Positions 35,102 to 44,554 of a DNA stretch of 64,000 bases are shown in pieces; the stretch's first letter is position 1; every line of letters begins with the position of its first letter. The notes under the pieces were generated by a model. The model was given only the letters and a program-made list of their open reading frames with translations, did not search any database and had not been told where the DNA came from. Origin of the DNA: Hyphomicrobiales bacterium (GTDB lineage: Bacteria; Pseudomonadota; Alphaproteobacteria; Rhizobiales; Rhizobiaceae); NCBI GenBank assembly GCA_900470805.1, contig UCCA01000018.1:62001-126000 (forward strand), read 5' to 3'. Made by a program: the position numbers and the translations under genes.

Positions 35102-36388
35102 ATGTCAGCAGAAGTTGAAACACAAACGAAACTGTCGCCGACAAGGCGGGAACTGCTTGCGGCGACGGCCGCGACCGCCGCCCTCAGCTTTCTCCCAAAG
35201 CCAGTCCGCGCGGCTTCGGGAGACGATGCGGTCCGTCCGTTCAAATGTGCGATCCCGCAGAAGGAGGTCGACGAACTTCGACGTCGCGTTCGAGCCACGC
35301 GCTGGCCCGGCAAAGAGACTGTTCCCGACCGTTCTCAAGGCGCCCAGCTTCAGAAACTAAAGCCGCTCGTGGAATACTGGGGCAAAGAATACGACTGGCG
35401 TCGGGGCGAGAAGAAGTTGAACGCCCATGCGCAATTCATGACAAGGATCGACGGTCTCGACATCCACTTCATTCATGTCAGATCCACGCACGACAAAGCG
35501 CTGCCGCTAATCATGACGCATGGCTGGCCGGGATCGGTGCTCGAGCTCGTCAAGACCATCGGACCGCTGACGGACCCGACCGCACACGGCGGGGCCGCAG
35601 AAGACGCCTTCCATGTCGTCATACCTTCGATGCCTGGCTATGGTTTCTCACAGGTTCCTGATGAAACCGGGTGGGGGCCGGACCGCATCGGCCGTGCCTG
35701 GCACGTTCTGATGAAGCGGCTCGGCTACGACCGATATGTTTCGCAAGGCGGCGACTGGGGTGCTGTCGTATCTGACAAGATGGCCGCCCAAGCGCCTGAG
35801 GGCCTGCTCGGTATTCACACCAACATGCCGGCGACCGTTCCGCCCGAAATTGCCAAGGCGCTTGCTGATGGAGAGCCCGCACCAGCAGGCCTCTCCGCCG
35901 ACGAAAAGGCCGCTTACGAACAGATGAATGCGCTCTACACAAAGGGCGCTGGCTATGCCCTCATGATGGTCACACGCCCGCAGACGTTGGGATACGCCTT
36001 GACGGATTCGCCCGTCGGCTTGGCCGCCTGGTACTACGACAAGTTCGCGGACTGGACATACAGCGGTGGCGATCCGGAGAAGTCGCTGACAAAGGACGAG
36101 ATGCTCGACGACATCTCGCTCTACTGGTTCACAGGGACCGCTACGTCGGGCGCTCGGCTTTACTGGGAAAACAACGCAAACAACTTCAACGCCGTCGACA
36201 TCAAGATACCGGCTGCGATCACCGTGTTCCCCGGCGAGATCTACCAGGCGCCGAGGAGCTGGGCGGAGAAGGCCTATCACAACCTCATTTACTACAACAA
36301 AGTCGACAAGGGCGGCCACTTCGCCGCCTGGGAACAGCCAGACCTCTTCACATCGGAACTGCGAGCAGCGTTCAGATCGCTGCGTTGA
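35102..36388 (+). CDS. exported epoxide hydrolase (EHN + alpha/beta hydrolase), copy 2
   Basis: A 428-residue paralogue of the protein at 29978, with a twin-arginine signal (LSPTRRELLAATAATAAL, cleavage near VRAAS). It has an EHN domain (VRPFKCAIPQKEVDELRRRV), oxyanion motif THGWPGSVLE, nucleophile Asp in GGDWGAVV and catalytic His in KGGHFAAWEQ. AGGAGG 5 nt upstream marks the ATG at 35102. It begins a plus-strand operon with an SDR, a desulfhydrase-like enzyme and an FMN reductase. Expected activity is hydrolysis of epoxides in the periplasm. Confidence 0.9.
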   Translation: MSAEVETQTKLSPTRRELLAATAATAALSFLPKPVRAASGDDAVRPFKCAIPQKEVDELRRRVRATRWPGKETVPDRSQGAQLQKLKPLVEYWGKEYDWRRGEKKLNAHAQFMTRIDGLDIHFIHVRSTHDKALPLIMTHGWPGSVLELVKTIGPLTDPTAHGGAAEDAFHVVIPSMPGYGFSQVPDETGWGPDRIGRAWHVLMKRLGYDRYVSQGGDWGAVVSDKMAAQAPEGLLGIHTNMPATVPPEIAKALADGEPAPAGLSADEKAAYEQMNALYTKGAGYALMMVTRPQTLGYALTDSPVGLAAWYYDKFADWTYSGGDPEKSLTKDEMLDDISLYWFTGTATSGARLYWENNANNFNAVDIKIPAAITVFPGEIYQAPRSWAEKAYHNLIYYNKVDKGGHFAAWEQPDLFTSELRAAFRSLR

Positions 36389-36426
36389 CGACCCATGGAC
36401 TTTTCACACCAGCAAGGACACTTATC

Positions 36427-37236
36427 ATGGCCAACTTTCCAAGGGGTACAGCCCTGATCACGGGCGCGTCGTCCGGCATCGGAGCGCTCTACGCGGAGCG
36501 GCTGGCGCGACGCGGTTATGACCTCATCCTCGTCGCGCGAAGACAGGATTCACTCACAAGGGTCGCGAAGGACATCGCTCAGGCGACTGGACGTACCGTT
36601 AAAACGGTTCGGGCGGATCTAGGAGAAAGAGATGACCTTCTGAGGGTCGAGGGGATCCTTCGCAGCGATCCGTCGATAACGATGCTGGTCAACAATGCCG
36701 GCGTCGGGGCGGTCGAACCTCTTCTGATGTCCGACGTCGAGGCAATGGAGCGCATGATCAAGCTCAACGTCACGGCCCTGACGCGTCTAGTCTACGCCGT
36801 CGCGCCCTCGTTCGTAGCCCGTGAGCACGGCACGATCGTCAACATCGCCTCCGCATTGGGCATCGCGCCTGAAATCCTCAACGGCGTCTACGGAGCGACG
36901 AAGGCGTTCGTAATCGCTCTCACATTTTCCTTGCAGAAGGAACTGGCCGAGAAGAACATCCGGATCCAGGCGGTTCTACCCGGTGCGGTCGAGACGCCTT
37001 TCTGGGAGGCGTCTGGCGGTTCTCTCGACCATCTTCCCGATCAGATCGTTATGAAAGCGGACGACGCCGTCGATGCGGCACTCGCCGGTCTCGACATGGG
37101 CGAACTGATCACGCTCCCTTCAGTGCCCGATATCGCCGATTGGAACGCTTACGAGGCCGCACGGCAAAAGCTGATGCCCAACCTTTCGCGGAACGTCGCG
37201 GCACCCCGTTATCGGACAGCGGCGCTGGTTTCCTGA
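36427..37236 (+). CDS. SDR-family oxidoreductase (classical active site)
   Basis: A 269-residue SDR with GTALITGASSGIGALYAE, LVNNAGVGAVEPL, Ser in NIASALGIAPE and an intact YGATK active-site motif. It has the typical length and substrate-loop region (AVLPGAVETPFWEASGG) of the DltE/YqjQ-like short-chain dehydrogenases. AAGGA lies about 10 nt before the ATG at 36427. Unlike the two other SDRs of the cluster it keeps the catalytic Tyr, so it is probably a true NAD(P)-dependent reductase. Confidence 0.9.
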   Translation: MANFPRGTALITGASSGIGALYAERLARRGYDLILVARRQDSLTRVAKDIAQATGRTVKTVRADLGERDDLLRVEGILRSDPSITMLVNNAGVGAVEPLLMSDVEAMERMIKLNVTALTRLVYAVAPSFVAREHGTIVNIASALGIAPEILNGVYGATKAFVIALTFSLQKELAEKNIRIQAVLPGAVETPFWEASGGSLDHLPDQIVMKADDAVDAALAGLDMGELITLPSVPDIADWNAYEAARQKLMPNLSRNVAAPRYRTAALVS

Positions 37237-37273
37237 TAATGTCATGGCCACATCATCGAAAGGGAGGTCAAAA

Positions 37274-38302
37274 ATGCCCGACAGTGATCTACTGAGCCGG
37301 TTTCCGCGCGTCAGGTTGATGAACGGGCCAACGCCCGTCCAGCGGCTGAGCCGGCTGGAGGTTGTGCTTGGACCGAGACTTAAGGGCGTGTCCATCTGGG
37401 CGAAACGAGACGATCTCATGGAACTCGGCGGCGGGGGCAACAAGCTTCGCAAGCTGGAATTCCTGATCGGGCAGGCGAAGGCGGAGGGCTGCGACACGGT
37501 CGTTGTGATCGGTGGCGTGCAGTCAAATTTTGCCCGACTGGCAGCCGCCGTCTGCGCCAGGGTTGGACTTGCGTGCGAGTTGGTCCTTGCGCAGATGGTC
37601 CCGCGCGACAGCGAGATCTATCAGGTCAACGGCAACGTTCTCCTGGACCGGTTGTTCGGCGCACGCGTGCATGTTCTCGCACGAGGCGATGATGCAAGTG
37701 CATTCGCCGCCGGTCGAGCGGCCGAAGTCGCCTCGTCCGGCCGCAAGGCTTTTGTGGCCGTGCTTGGTGGGTCAACGCCCGTGGGTTGCTTGGGCTACGT
37801 GGACTGCGCCATGGAGATCGCGGCTCAATCTGCCGAGATGGCCGTAACATTCGACACCATCGTCATTCCAAACGGCAGCGGCGGCATGCACGCCGGTCTG
37901 GTGGCGGGCATGGTCATAAATGGCGAAGACCCGTCCCGAATAGTGGCGCACACCGTTCTTTCGCCGGCAGATGCTTGCATTCTTTCGACAGTGGAGAAGG
38001 TCAACGCCGTGCTCGGCCTGTTGTCCCGGCAAGAGCGCGTCGAGCCGAGCGAGCTGAACATCAGCCAAAGCCAGCTCGGGGGCGGCTATGGCATTCCGAC
38101 AATCCCAATGGTCGAGGCCGTGAAGCTCGTCGGCAGCTCGGAAGGCCTTCTTATCGATCCCGTCTATGGGGGTAAGGCTTTCGCCGGACTGCTCTCCGAT
38201 ATTGAAGGCGACGTCATTCAGCCCGGTTCGAATGTGCTGTTTCTAATGACCGGGGGTTCCCCTGGCCTCTACGCATACGCCGACGCTCTGAACGACGAGT
38301 AA
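37274..38302 (+). CDS. PLP-dependent D-cysteine desulfhydrase / ACC deaminase family enzyme
   Basis: A 342-residue fold type II PLP enzyme with the PLP lysine in GGGGNKLRKLEFLIGQA, the phosphate loop in NGSGGMHAGLVAG and the closing LFLMTGGSPGLYAYADAL. The family includes D-cysteine desulfhydrase, ACC deaminase and L-cysteate sulfo-lyase, and the exact substrate cannot be chosen here. GGGAGG 6 nt upstream sets the ATG at 37274. Within a detoxification operon it could release sulfide from, or eliminate, cysteine-type adducts; that is inference. Confidence 0.88.
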   Translation: MPDSDLLSRFPRVRLMNGPTPVQRLSRLEVVLGPRLKGVSIWAKRDDLMELGGGGNKLRKLEFLIGQAKAEGCDTVVVIGGVQSNFARLAAAVCARVGLACELVLAQMVPRDSEIYQVNGNVLLDRLFGARVHVLARGDDASAFAAGRAAEVASSGRKAFVAVLGGSTPVGCLGYVDCAMEIAAQSAEMAVTFDTIVIPNGSGGMHAGLVAGMVINGEDPSRIVAHTVLSPADACILSTVEKVNAVLGLLSRQERVEPSELNISQSQLGGGYGIPTIPMVEAVKLVGSSEGLLIDPVYGGKAFAGLLSDIEGDVIQPGSNVLFLMTGGSPGLYAYADALNDE

Positions 38303-38348
38303 TCCCCAAATCAGGGTTCCACCAATCAACTTAACCAGTGAGGATATC

Positions 38349-38942
38349 ATGCCAGTAAAACCCAAGATCGCCATCATTATAGGCTCCACTCGCCACACTC
38401 GTTTCGCCGACAAGCCGGCGCAGTGGATACTCAAGCAGGCGAAGGCCCGTACTGACCTCGACGTCGAGGTGGTGGATCTTCGCGACCATCCACTGCCGTT
38501 CTTCGACGAAGTGGCGTCCAACGCGTACGCACCCAGCCAGAGCGCCGAGGCAGTGCGGTGGCAGAAGACGGTCGGCCAGTACGACGGCTACATCTTCGTC
38601 GTCGCCGAATACAACCGCTCGATCACGGGTGTCCTGAAGAACGCTCTGGACCAAGCCTACACTGAATGGGGCCGCAAGCCTTTCACTGCAATCGCCTATG
38701 GCAGCGCCGGCGGATCGCGCGCGCTAGAACACCTGCGTGGAATTGGCGTCGAGCTGCAGATGGTATCGACGCACGCGGCCGTTCATATCGGTGGCAGCGA
38801 TTTTTTCGCGGTGTTTCCGATGGGCGGCAACAAGCCGATTGAAGAAATCGAGGCGGCGTTGCTGCCTTCAGCAAATATCGCGCTCGACGAACTCGCCTGG
38901 TGGGCGAAGGCGACGATGGCTGCCAAGGCTGCGGAAGTTTGA
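38349..38942 (+). CDS. NADPH-dependent FMN reductase
   Basis: A 197-residue flavodoxin-like reductase: KIAIIIGSTRHTRFADKPAQ (FMN phosphate loop), then FVVAEYNRSITGVLKNALD and YGSAGGSRALEHLR. It belongs to the ArsH/ChrR/SsuE-like group that reduces FMN, quinones or azo compounds. It is the last gene of the epoxide hydrolase 2 operon. It could supply reduced FMN to the LLM-type and nitronate oxidoreductases of the cluster. Confidence 0.9.
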   Translation: MPVKPKIAIIIGSTRHTRFADKPAQWILKQAKARTDLDVEVVDLRDHPLPFFDEVASNAYAPSQSAEAVRWQKTVGQYDGYIFVVAEYNRSITGVLKNALDQAYTEWGRKPFTAIAYGSAGGSRALEHLRGIGVELQMVSTHAAVHIGGSDFFAVFPMGGNKPIEEIEAALLPSANIALDELAWWAKATMAAKAAEV

Positions 38943-39609
38943 TCGTCTAGTCCCGAAGCTTGGTCGCGGGAGTGTTGAACGCTCTCGCGGCGTCACCATT
39001 CCAATTCCGGAAAGCCATGACCTTCGAAATGACTTCCATCGGTAGTTTCCGGTCGGAAGCCGTGGGAGGAAGCGATGTATCGCCGGCGGAGCGGATGAAA
39101 TCAATCTCCGTTTGACGTGATCGGTTAGGGTCCGGAGCCTTAGATGAAGGCGCTGGGGCTGGGCTATCAATGGCGATGCTCATGCCCGGATCGATGCAGC
39201 AAATTGCCAATCTCATAGGTGACGGAAGCTGCCAACGGTTTTCCAAGTCTAACGTCCTCAGCGCACTTTGCGATTATGCCGAATACCGGTTGGGTGAACG
39301 CCGTGTGACGGCAGTTCACCGGTGATCGATGCGCGTTTAAACCTCAATAAGAAACGCCTGCGAATACATGCTTAGCAGCCGTTAGCGAGCGACGCTAAAG
39401 GCTACCGATACCATGGTGCAAATGCGCCTTGCGGAAAGTGACCCCATAGTGCCGTATCGATACCCCTCAGTGTTTGCCGACAGGGCATTGGCAGGATGCT
39501 CAAGGCCGTTTCGTTCCTGCGGCGATCGATGCCCGGATCGCCACACGTTATCGCGGCGCCTGTAGAGCCGCGCCTCATTAATCCACCGACGAGCAAAAAG
39601 GAGAACTCT
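38943..39609. other. intergenic region, no convincing gene
   Basis: About 670 bp. A 99-codon minus-strand frame (38947-39246) has no recognised content. The region holds the palindrome at 39378-39402 and just after it CCGATACCATGGTGC, which resembles the overlapping half sites of the cluster operator but has no complete copy. Confidence 0.5.
39378..39402. promoter_or_regulatory. palindrome upstream of the alcohol dehydrogenase
   Basis: TTAGCG-agcga-CGCTAA (39382-39398) with outer GCC/GGC giving a longer imperfect symmetry. It lies ~210 bp before the ADH start and differs from the cluster operator, so it may bind another regulator. Confidence 0.4.
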
Positions 39610-40656
39610 ATGCCAACCCTCGCGAAAGGCTACGCTGCCACCGACGCATCTAAGCCGCTGACGCCATTTACCTTCGAGCGCCGCGACCCGAAGGATGACG
39701 ACGTGGTCATTTCTGTCAAATACTGTGGTGTCTGTCACTCAGACATCCATCAGGCCCGCAACGAATGGGGCAACGCAGTCTATCCCATGGTTCCTGGTCA
39801 CGAAATCGCCGGTATCGTGACAGCGGTCGGCTCGAAGGTGACGAAGTTCAGGGTCGGCGACCATGTCGGTGTCGGATGCTTCGTTGATAGTTGCGTAGGC
39901 TGCGCGACGCGTGATCTGGACAACGAACAATACCTGCCCGGCGTCGTGTTCACCTACAATGCCGTCGAGGCAGACGGCAAGACGGCCACTCAGGGTGGCT
40001 ATTCCGACTCCATCGTCGTCAAGGAGGGCTACGTCCTGTCGATCCCGGACAACCTTCCACTCGATGCTTCCGCACCGCTCCTGTGCGCCGGTGTCACGCT
40101 GTATTCGCCACTCCGTCACTGGAAAGCCGGGCCGGGTAAGAAGGTCGCAATCATCGGCATGGGCGGCCTCGGACATCTGGGCGTGAAGATCGGCGCCGCG
40201 ATGGGTGCAGAAGTTACGGTCCTCAGTCAGTCGCTTTCGAAGAAAGAAGACGGATTGAAGCTAGGCGCGACCGAATACTACGCCACTAGCGATGCATCCA
40301 CGTTCGAAAAGCTTGCGGGCACCTTTGATCTCATCATCAACACCGTCTCAGCGCCGGTCGATTGGAACGCTTATCTAAATCTGCTGAAGGTCAACGGTAC
40401 GATGGTCCTCCTTGGAATTCCAGAGCAAGCGATCGCGGTTCATGCCTTCTCGTTGATCCCCGGTCGCCGGAGCCTCGCAGGCTCGATGATCGGATCCATC
40501 AAAGAGACGCAGGAGATGCTGGATTTCTGTGGCCAACACGACATCGTATCCGAGATAGAGACGATCAAGATTCAAGACGTCAACGAAGCTTACGAACGCG
40601 TTCTGAAAAGTGACGTCCGCTATCGCTTCGTTATCGACATGGCATCCATCGCCTAA
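39610..40656 (+). CDS. zinc-type alcohol dehydrogenase with degenerate structural-zinc site
   Basis: A 348-residue medium-chain dehydrogenase of the YahK/CAD group. The catalytic zinc ligands are visible ([20 protein letters not shown]) and the cofactor site is [15 protein letters not shown]. The structural-zinc loop reads [17 protein letters not shown] instead of C-x2-C-x2-C-x7-C, so the third and fourth cysteines are Arg and Leu and that zinc is probably not bound. AAGGAG 6 nt upstream fixes the ATG at 39610. Expected activity is NADP(H)-linked aldehyde/alcohol interconversion. Confidence 0.9.
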   Translation: MPTLAKGYAATDASKPLTPFTFERRDPKDDDVVISVKYCGVCHSDIHQARNEWGNAVYPMVPGHEIAGIVTAVGSKVTKFRVGDHVGVGCFVDSCVGCATRDLDNEQYLPGVVFTYNAVEADGKTATQGGYSDSIVVKEGYVLSIPDNLPLDASAPLLCAGVTLYSPLRHWKAGPGKKVAIIGMGGLGHLGVKIGAAMGAEVTVLSQSLSKKEDGLKLGATEYYATSDASTFEKLAGTFDLIINTVSAPVDWNAYLNLLKVNGTMVLLGIPEQAIAVHAFSLIPGRRSLAGSMIGSIKETQEMLDFCGQHDIVSEIETIKIQDVNEAYERVLKSDVRYRFVIDMASIA

Positions 40657-40661
40657 AGAGG

Positions 40662-40694
40662 GGCGGTAGGCGGTCCCCACGGCCGCCTACCGCC
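40662..40694 (+). terminator. strong hairpin after the alcohol dehydrogenase
   Basis: Perfect 12-bp stem GGCGGTAGGCGG / CCGCCTACCGCC with a 9-nt loop, starting 5 nt after the stop. No T-run follows, so it may be a factor-assisted terminator or an mRNA 3' protector. Confidence 0.5.
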
Positions 40695-40745
40695 AAAAGG
40701 CTTCCCGGCGACACCTAAGTCCAATGGCGTGGAAATAAAGGGTGA

Positions 40746-40769
40746 TGTTTCCTGTTCACAATGGAAACA
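40746..40769. promoter_or_regulatory. palindrome upstream of the peroxiredoxin-like gene
   Basis: TGTTTCC-tgttcacaat-GGAAACA lies 27-50 bp before the ATG, in operator position. It differs from the AAGGTGT operator. Confidence 0.45.
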
Positions 40770-40795
40770 ATTCAGAATTTTGATGGGAGGAACAA

Positions 40796-41389
40796 ATGAG
40801 AGCCGACATCGTGCCGGGTGCGGCATTCCCCGACTATGAGCTGAGCGATCATACTGGCAAACGCCACAAGCTTTCCGATCTTCAAGGCATTTATCCCATG
40901 GTGGTTGTGCTCAGTCGTGGAAGCTACTGTCCGAAGGACCGGCGCCAAGCGGAGGGTTTGCTCCAGCTCCATCGCGAAATGACTGTTGGATATTGCCGTA
41001 TGGTCACGATCAGCACCGACGCCATCGCCGAGACGCATGAGTACAGGAGCGGCGTAGGCGCGCAGTGGCCGTTCCTAGCTGACCCGCGGCGGATCGTTCA
41101 GAAAGACTTGGACATCGCCGAATATACCGACGCGATCCACAATCCGATGATCCCGCACGTGATCGTGCTCGAGCCGAAGATGATTGTATACAAAATCTAC
41201 AACGGCTACTGGTTTTTTGGGCGTCCAACCGTCGAGGAACTCCGATTGGATTTACGCGCGGTCGGCATAAAAACTTTCGCCGATTGGGACATCACCCAAC
41301 CGGCGCTCCGGGAGGCATGGAAGGACGGTCGCAAGGAGGGCTTCTTCCCGTACGGCCAGAGCACAGCAGAAACGCTGAGCGAAGCATGA
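40796..41389 (+). CDS. AhpC/TSA-like peroxiredoxin family protein
   Basis: A 197-residue thioredoxin-fold protein: VPGAAFPDYELSDHTGKRHK, then VLSRGSYCPKDRRQ with the likely peroxidatic cysteine, and the region ISTDAIAETHEYRSGVGAQW typical of AhpC/TSA proteins. The C-terminal 60 residues (RPTVEELRLDLRAVG onward) are an extension. GGGAGGA precedes the ATG. Probable thiol-dependent peroxide reduction; the resolving cysteine is not obvious. Confidence 0.82.
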   Translation: MRADIVPGAAFPDYELSDHTGKRHKLSDLQGIYPMVVVLSRGSYCPKDRRQAEGLLQLHREMTVGYCRMVTISTDAIAETHEYRSGVGAQWPFLADPRRIVQKDLDIAEYTDAIHNPMIPHVIVLEPKMIVYKIYNGYWFFGRPTVEELRLDLRAVGIKTFADWDITQPALREAWKDGRKEGFFPYGQSTAETLSEA

Positions 41390-41528
41390 CTGTACAAGCT
41401 GCAGCCGAGCTCCGAACGCTTTCGGCAAAGCGAGAATGTTGATTGAGGCCGAAAGCCAATCGACACGTGTCGAAGCTCTGCCGCGGGCGCTTCGCTAACT
41501 CCCGCGACATGGTCGAAAGCGTTGGACG

Positions 41529-43058
41529 CTAAGCCGTCCTGAGCGCTTTCGGTAGAAGGGCTCCCGGAAAATCCTGGTAGGAGACAGGACGAAGGAAGCG
41601 GTAGATCGCCAAAGTGCCAACCGAAGTCGATCGTCCGTCCGATGTGGCCGGGTACGGTCCGCCATGAACCATGGCCGGGGAGACTTCCACGCCCGTCCCG
41701 AAACCGTTGACGAGAAGGCGACCGGCGAGAACCTCGAGTTGCGGGAGTATCTGCGAGGCGGCGGCCACGTCGTCTGCATCGATATGCAGCGCGATGGTCA
41801 ACTGGCCCTCCAAGGATTCGACGACCCCGTACAGTTCGTTTTCGTCCTTGCAGCGAACGATTAGCCCTGCCGCGCCGAAGACTTCCTCCTGAAGCTCGGG
41901 ATCGGCGAGGAATGCTGCGGCCGTGGTCTCGAAGAGCGCGGCTGCGGCCTGATGAGGCGTGCCCTCCTTTCCGACCGAGACTCGCGAGACCGACGATGCC
42001 GAAGACAGCCTTTCGACGCCCTTGCGATACGCCTCGCATATCCCGCCGGTCAGCATTGTCTGGGCAGGCGCTTCCGAGAGTGCTGCGGCCGCGCTGCCGA
42101 TGAAGGCGTCGAGGCCCGCACCATCGACGGCGATAATCAGGCCGGGATTTGTGCAGAACTGGCCGGCCCCGAGCGTCAGCGATGACGCGAACGACTTGCC
42201 GATCTCGGCTCCACGGTTCAGCAGAGCATCTGGGAAGAGGATGACCGGGTTGATGCTGCTCATTTCCGCGTAGACCGGGATCGGCTGTTTCCGCTCCGAC
42301 GCGATCTTCATCAACGCGGTGCCGCCACGACGCGAGCCGGTAAAGCCGACCGCCCGTACCCGGTGGTCGGCGACCAAGGTCTGGCCGACCTCGAAACCTG
42401 CGTCGAACAGGAGCGCGAAAGTCCCTGCCGGGAGCCCGCATGCGGCGACTGCCTCGACGACAGCCTTGCCGACCAGAGCGGAGGTTCCGGGATGAGCGGA
42501 ATGGGCCTTAACGATGACAGGGCAGCCCGCAGCAAGCGCGGAGGCGGTATCGCCACCGGCAACCGAGAAGGCCAATGGAAAGTTGGAAGCTCCGAACACC
42601 GCGACGGGGCCGAGGGCCACGTTTCGCAGCCGAAGGTCGGGCTTCGCTGCGGGCTTGCGGTCAGGGTCAGCCGGATCGAAACGCAGTTCCTGGAAGTTCC
42701 CGTCGCGCACTTCCTTCGCGAAGAGCCTAAGCTGGCCGACCGTGCGTCCACGCTCTCCTTCGATGCGGCCGCGCGGCAATCCCGTTTCGTCGATCGCCCG
42801 CAGGACGAGCTCATCGCCAAGAGCGAGTATCCTCTCCGCGATTGCTTCCAGGAAGCTGGCCCGGTCTTCGAGCGATGTTTCCTTGTATACCGGGAAGGCC
42901 TCCCAAGCCAGGCTGGCGGCTTTCTCGACCTGCTCTCTGGTCGCTCCCGCAAAGCTCGGTTCCATGGTGCTGGCGTCGGCGGGGTTGGAGGCGGAGAACG
43001 GTGCAGCCGCGCCGCGTATGCTCGCACCGCCGATGAGGAGGTCGCCGGAGATTGCCAT
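41529..43058 (-). CDS. NADP-dependent aldehyde dehydrogenase (ketoglutarate semialdehyde type)
   Basis: A 509-residue ALDH of the 2,5-dioxovalerate (alpha-ketoglutaric semialdehyde) dehydrogenase group. Markers are [20 protein letters not shown], the conserved Glu in [10 protein letters not shown], the catalytic Cys in [12 protein letters not shown] and the ending [26 protein letters not shown] 7 nt upstream fixes the ATG at 43058; the longer frame from 43268 overlaps the next gene. It is the last gene of the minus-strand operon running down from 46773. Oxidises an aldehyde, substrate unproven. Confidence 0.9.
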   Translation of the reverse strand: MAISGDLLIGGASIRGAAAPFSASNPADASTMEPSFAGATREQVEKAASLAWEAFPVYKETSLEDRASFLEAIAERILALGDELVLRAIDETGLPRGRIEGERGRTVGQLRLFAKEVRDGNFQELRFDPADPDRKPAAKPDLRLRNVALGPVAVFGASNFPLAFSVAGGDTASALAAGCPVIVKAHSAHPGTSALVGKAVVEAVAACGLPAGTFALLFDAGFEVGQTLVADHRVRAVGFTGSRRGGTALMKIASERKQPIPVYAEMSSINPVILFPDALLNRGAEIGKSFASSLTLGAGQFCTNPGLIIAVDGAGLDAFIGSAAAALSEAPAQTMLTGGICEAYRKGVERLSSASSVSRVSVGKEGTPHQAAAALFETTAAAFLADPELQEEVFGAAGLIVRCKDENELYGVVESLEGQLTIALHIDADDVAAASQILPQLEVLAGRLLVNGFGTGVEVSPAMVHGGPYPATSDGRSTSVGTLAIYRFLRPVSYQDFPGALLPKALRTA

Positions 43059-43264
43059 TTTGAATCCTTTCGAAGCAAAGAGCCGATGCCATCCTCCACC
43101 TGCGTTGCAGGCTCGACGGCAATGTTGGAGGTCGGCTGTCGAACTCAAATAGGCGCCCGCGAGGAGCATGCCAACCCTCGAGATCGCAAATAGTAATACT
43201 TTTAGAAAGCGCTGCATCCGGCGAGCTGGTTGCCCGCCGGACGGAGTGACTTCCGAATGAAGGC

Positions 43265-43900
43265 TCACGCCACTTGGGTAAGCGCAATCGCCGCCACGGT
43301 TTCCTTGGTGTCGACGATGGCGCTGGCGTAGCTTGGCAGATTAACCTCCAGTGCCGCGTGCATCATTTCAGGTGAGTAGTCAGCGACCGCGTCCTTCACG
43401 ACCGTCACGTCGTAGCCAAGCTCAGCCGCGTATCGGACAGTGGCCTCGATGCATGTGTGGGCTACCAGCCCGATTACTATCACACGCTGAATACCGTGCC
43501 GCTTCAGCTCGAGATCGAGATCCGTGTTGGCGAAGCCGCTCGAGCACCAGTGTTCGGAGGCGACGACCTCTCCGGCAACAGGCACGAATTCGGCGCGGAA
43601 CTCGCCGCCCCACGTTCCGAACTCGAAGCTTTTGCGGTTCCAAGCTGCCCGTTGTATGGGCGCTACGAACTTCCAGTTCTCGTAGTCGCCGGCCCGATAG
43701 CGATGATGCATCGCAAAGAAGACCCGGAGCTTGGCTTCGCGTGCAGCGGTCAGGACTTCGAGCATGTGCGGGATGCAGTTGTTCGCCTCCGCGACCTCCT
43801 TGATCCGGGGCCAGATCTTACCGCCCTCGGAGATGAAGTCGTTGTAGGGGTCGACCACCAGCAGTCCGGTGTTGCTCCGATCGAAGGATAGTTCTGTCAT
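43265..43900 (-). CDS. isochorismatase-family cysteine hydrolase
   Basis: A 211-residue isochorismatase-like hydrolase with catalytic Asp in [11 protein letters not shown], cis-peptide region [20 protein letters not shown] with the nucleophile Cys, and the ending [19 protein letters not shown]. The family hydrolyses amides, ureas or isochorismate. It follows the SRPBCC-like gene by 19 bp and precedes the ALDH by ~200 bp. Confidence 0.88.
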   Translation of the reverse strand: MTELSFDRSNTGLLVVDPYNDFISEGGKIWPRIKEVAEANNCIPHMLEVLTAAREAKLRVFFAMHHRYRAGDYENWKFVAPIQRAAWNRKSFEFGTWGGEFRAEFVPVAGEVVASEHWCSSGFANTDLDLELKRHGIQRVIVIGLVAHTCIEATVRYAAELGYDVTVVKDAVADYSPEMMHAALEVNLPSYASAIVDTKETVAAIALTQVA

Positions 43901-43919
43901 GATATTCTCCTTCGCCGGC

Positions 43920-44468
43920 TCACGCCGCTTTCGTGCTCGAATTCTTCAGCGCTGCGCGTTCGATGCTCGCGGCGAACAGTGGCGTCTCCCCCTTGTTGTG
44001 GGCGATCGACATCGGCTGTCGCTGCGTGCGGAAGAGCTCGAACGGGATACCCTGGCGACCGAGAGACGCCATCATTTCGTCCGTCGCGTAAGATTGGACG
44101 CGGTTCGTAAATTCGCAGCGGTTCGCATCGAGCTTCTTGACACTCAACTCCCAGGTGACGTGGATGGTCACCCGGCCGTTCGGCGTGAAGACGTCGGAAT
44201 CGGAGTCGAGGATGAGATGGTCCTTTTCGCCGAGGGTCTCAAGGTAATGCTGGACCATGAGGCTGCCGCCGATCGTCTCGACGTTGATCGACATCCGCGT
44301 GCCGTCGGCCGCCGTCGTGAATCCGGCGGCTATGTGCGCCGGCGAGCAGCCCTGATATTCCTTCTCGGGCAGATTGAAGCACCATGTCGGGATATCGACC
44401 TTCTCGATCGGCGCGTTAATAATGGCCGAGAAGCTGGAGTCTACGATCTGATTTTCGAGGCTGTGCAT
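43920..44468 (-). CDS. SRPBCC-like/unknown beta-rich protein
   Basis: A 182-residue soluble protein (INAPIEKVDIPTWCFNLPEK, MSINVETIGGSLMVQHYLE, VTIHVTWELSVKKLDANRC). The alternating beta pattern and the opening INAPIEKV suggest a START/SRPBCC ligand-binding fold, but this is a weak call. GGAGAAG 6 nt upstream marks the ATG at 44468. It is embedded between the enoyl-CoA-hydratase-like and cysteine hydrolase genes. Confidence 0.65.
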   Translation of the reverse strand: MHSLENQIVDSSFSAIINAPIEKVDIPTWCFNLPEKEYQGCSPAHIAAGFTTAADGTRMSINVETIGGSLMVQHYLETLGEKDHLILDSDSDVFTPNGRVTIHVTWELSVKKLDANRCEFTNRVQSYATDEMMASLGRQGIPFELFRTQRQPMSIAHNKGETPLFAASIERAALKNSSTKAA

Positions 44469-44554
44469 TGGACTTCTCCGTTGTTGTTGAGTGCGGGAAG
44501 GGCGTCTGACACCCGCGCGCGACCTGCCGTTCAGCGCGCGGGCGCCGTCTCGGC

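Noticed and set aside
38947..39246. 99-codon minus-strand frame between the FMN reductase and ADH
   Set aside because: No ribosome binding site or family features; low-complexity start.
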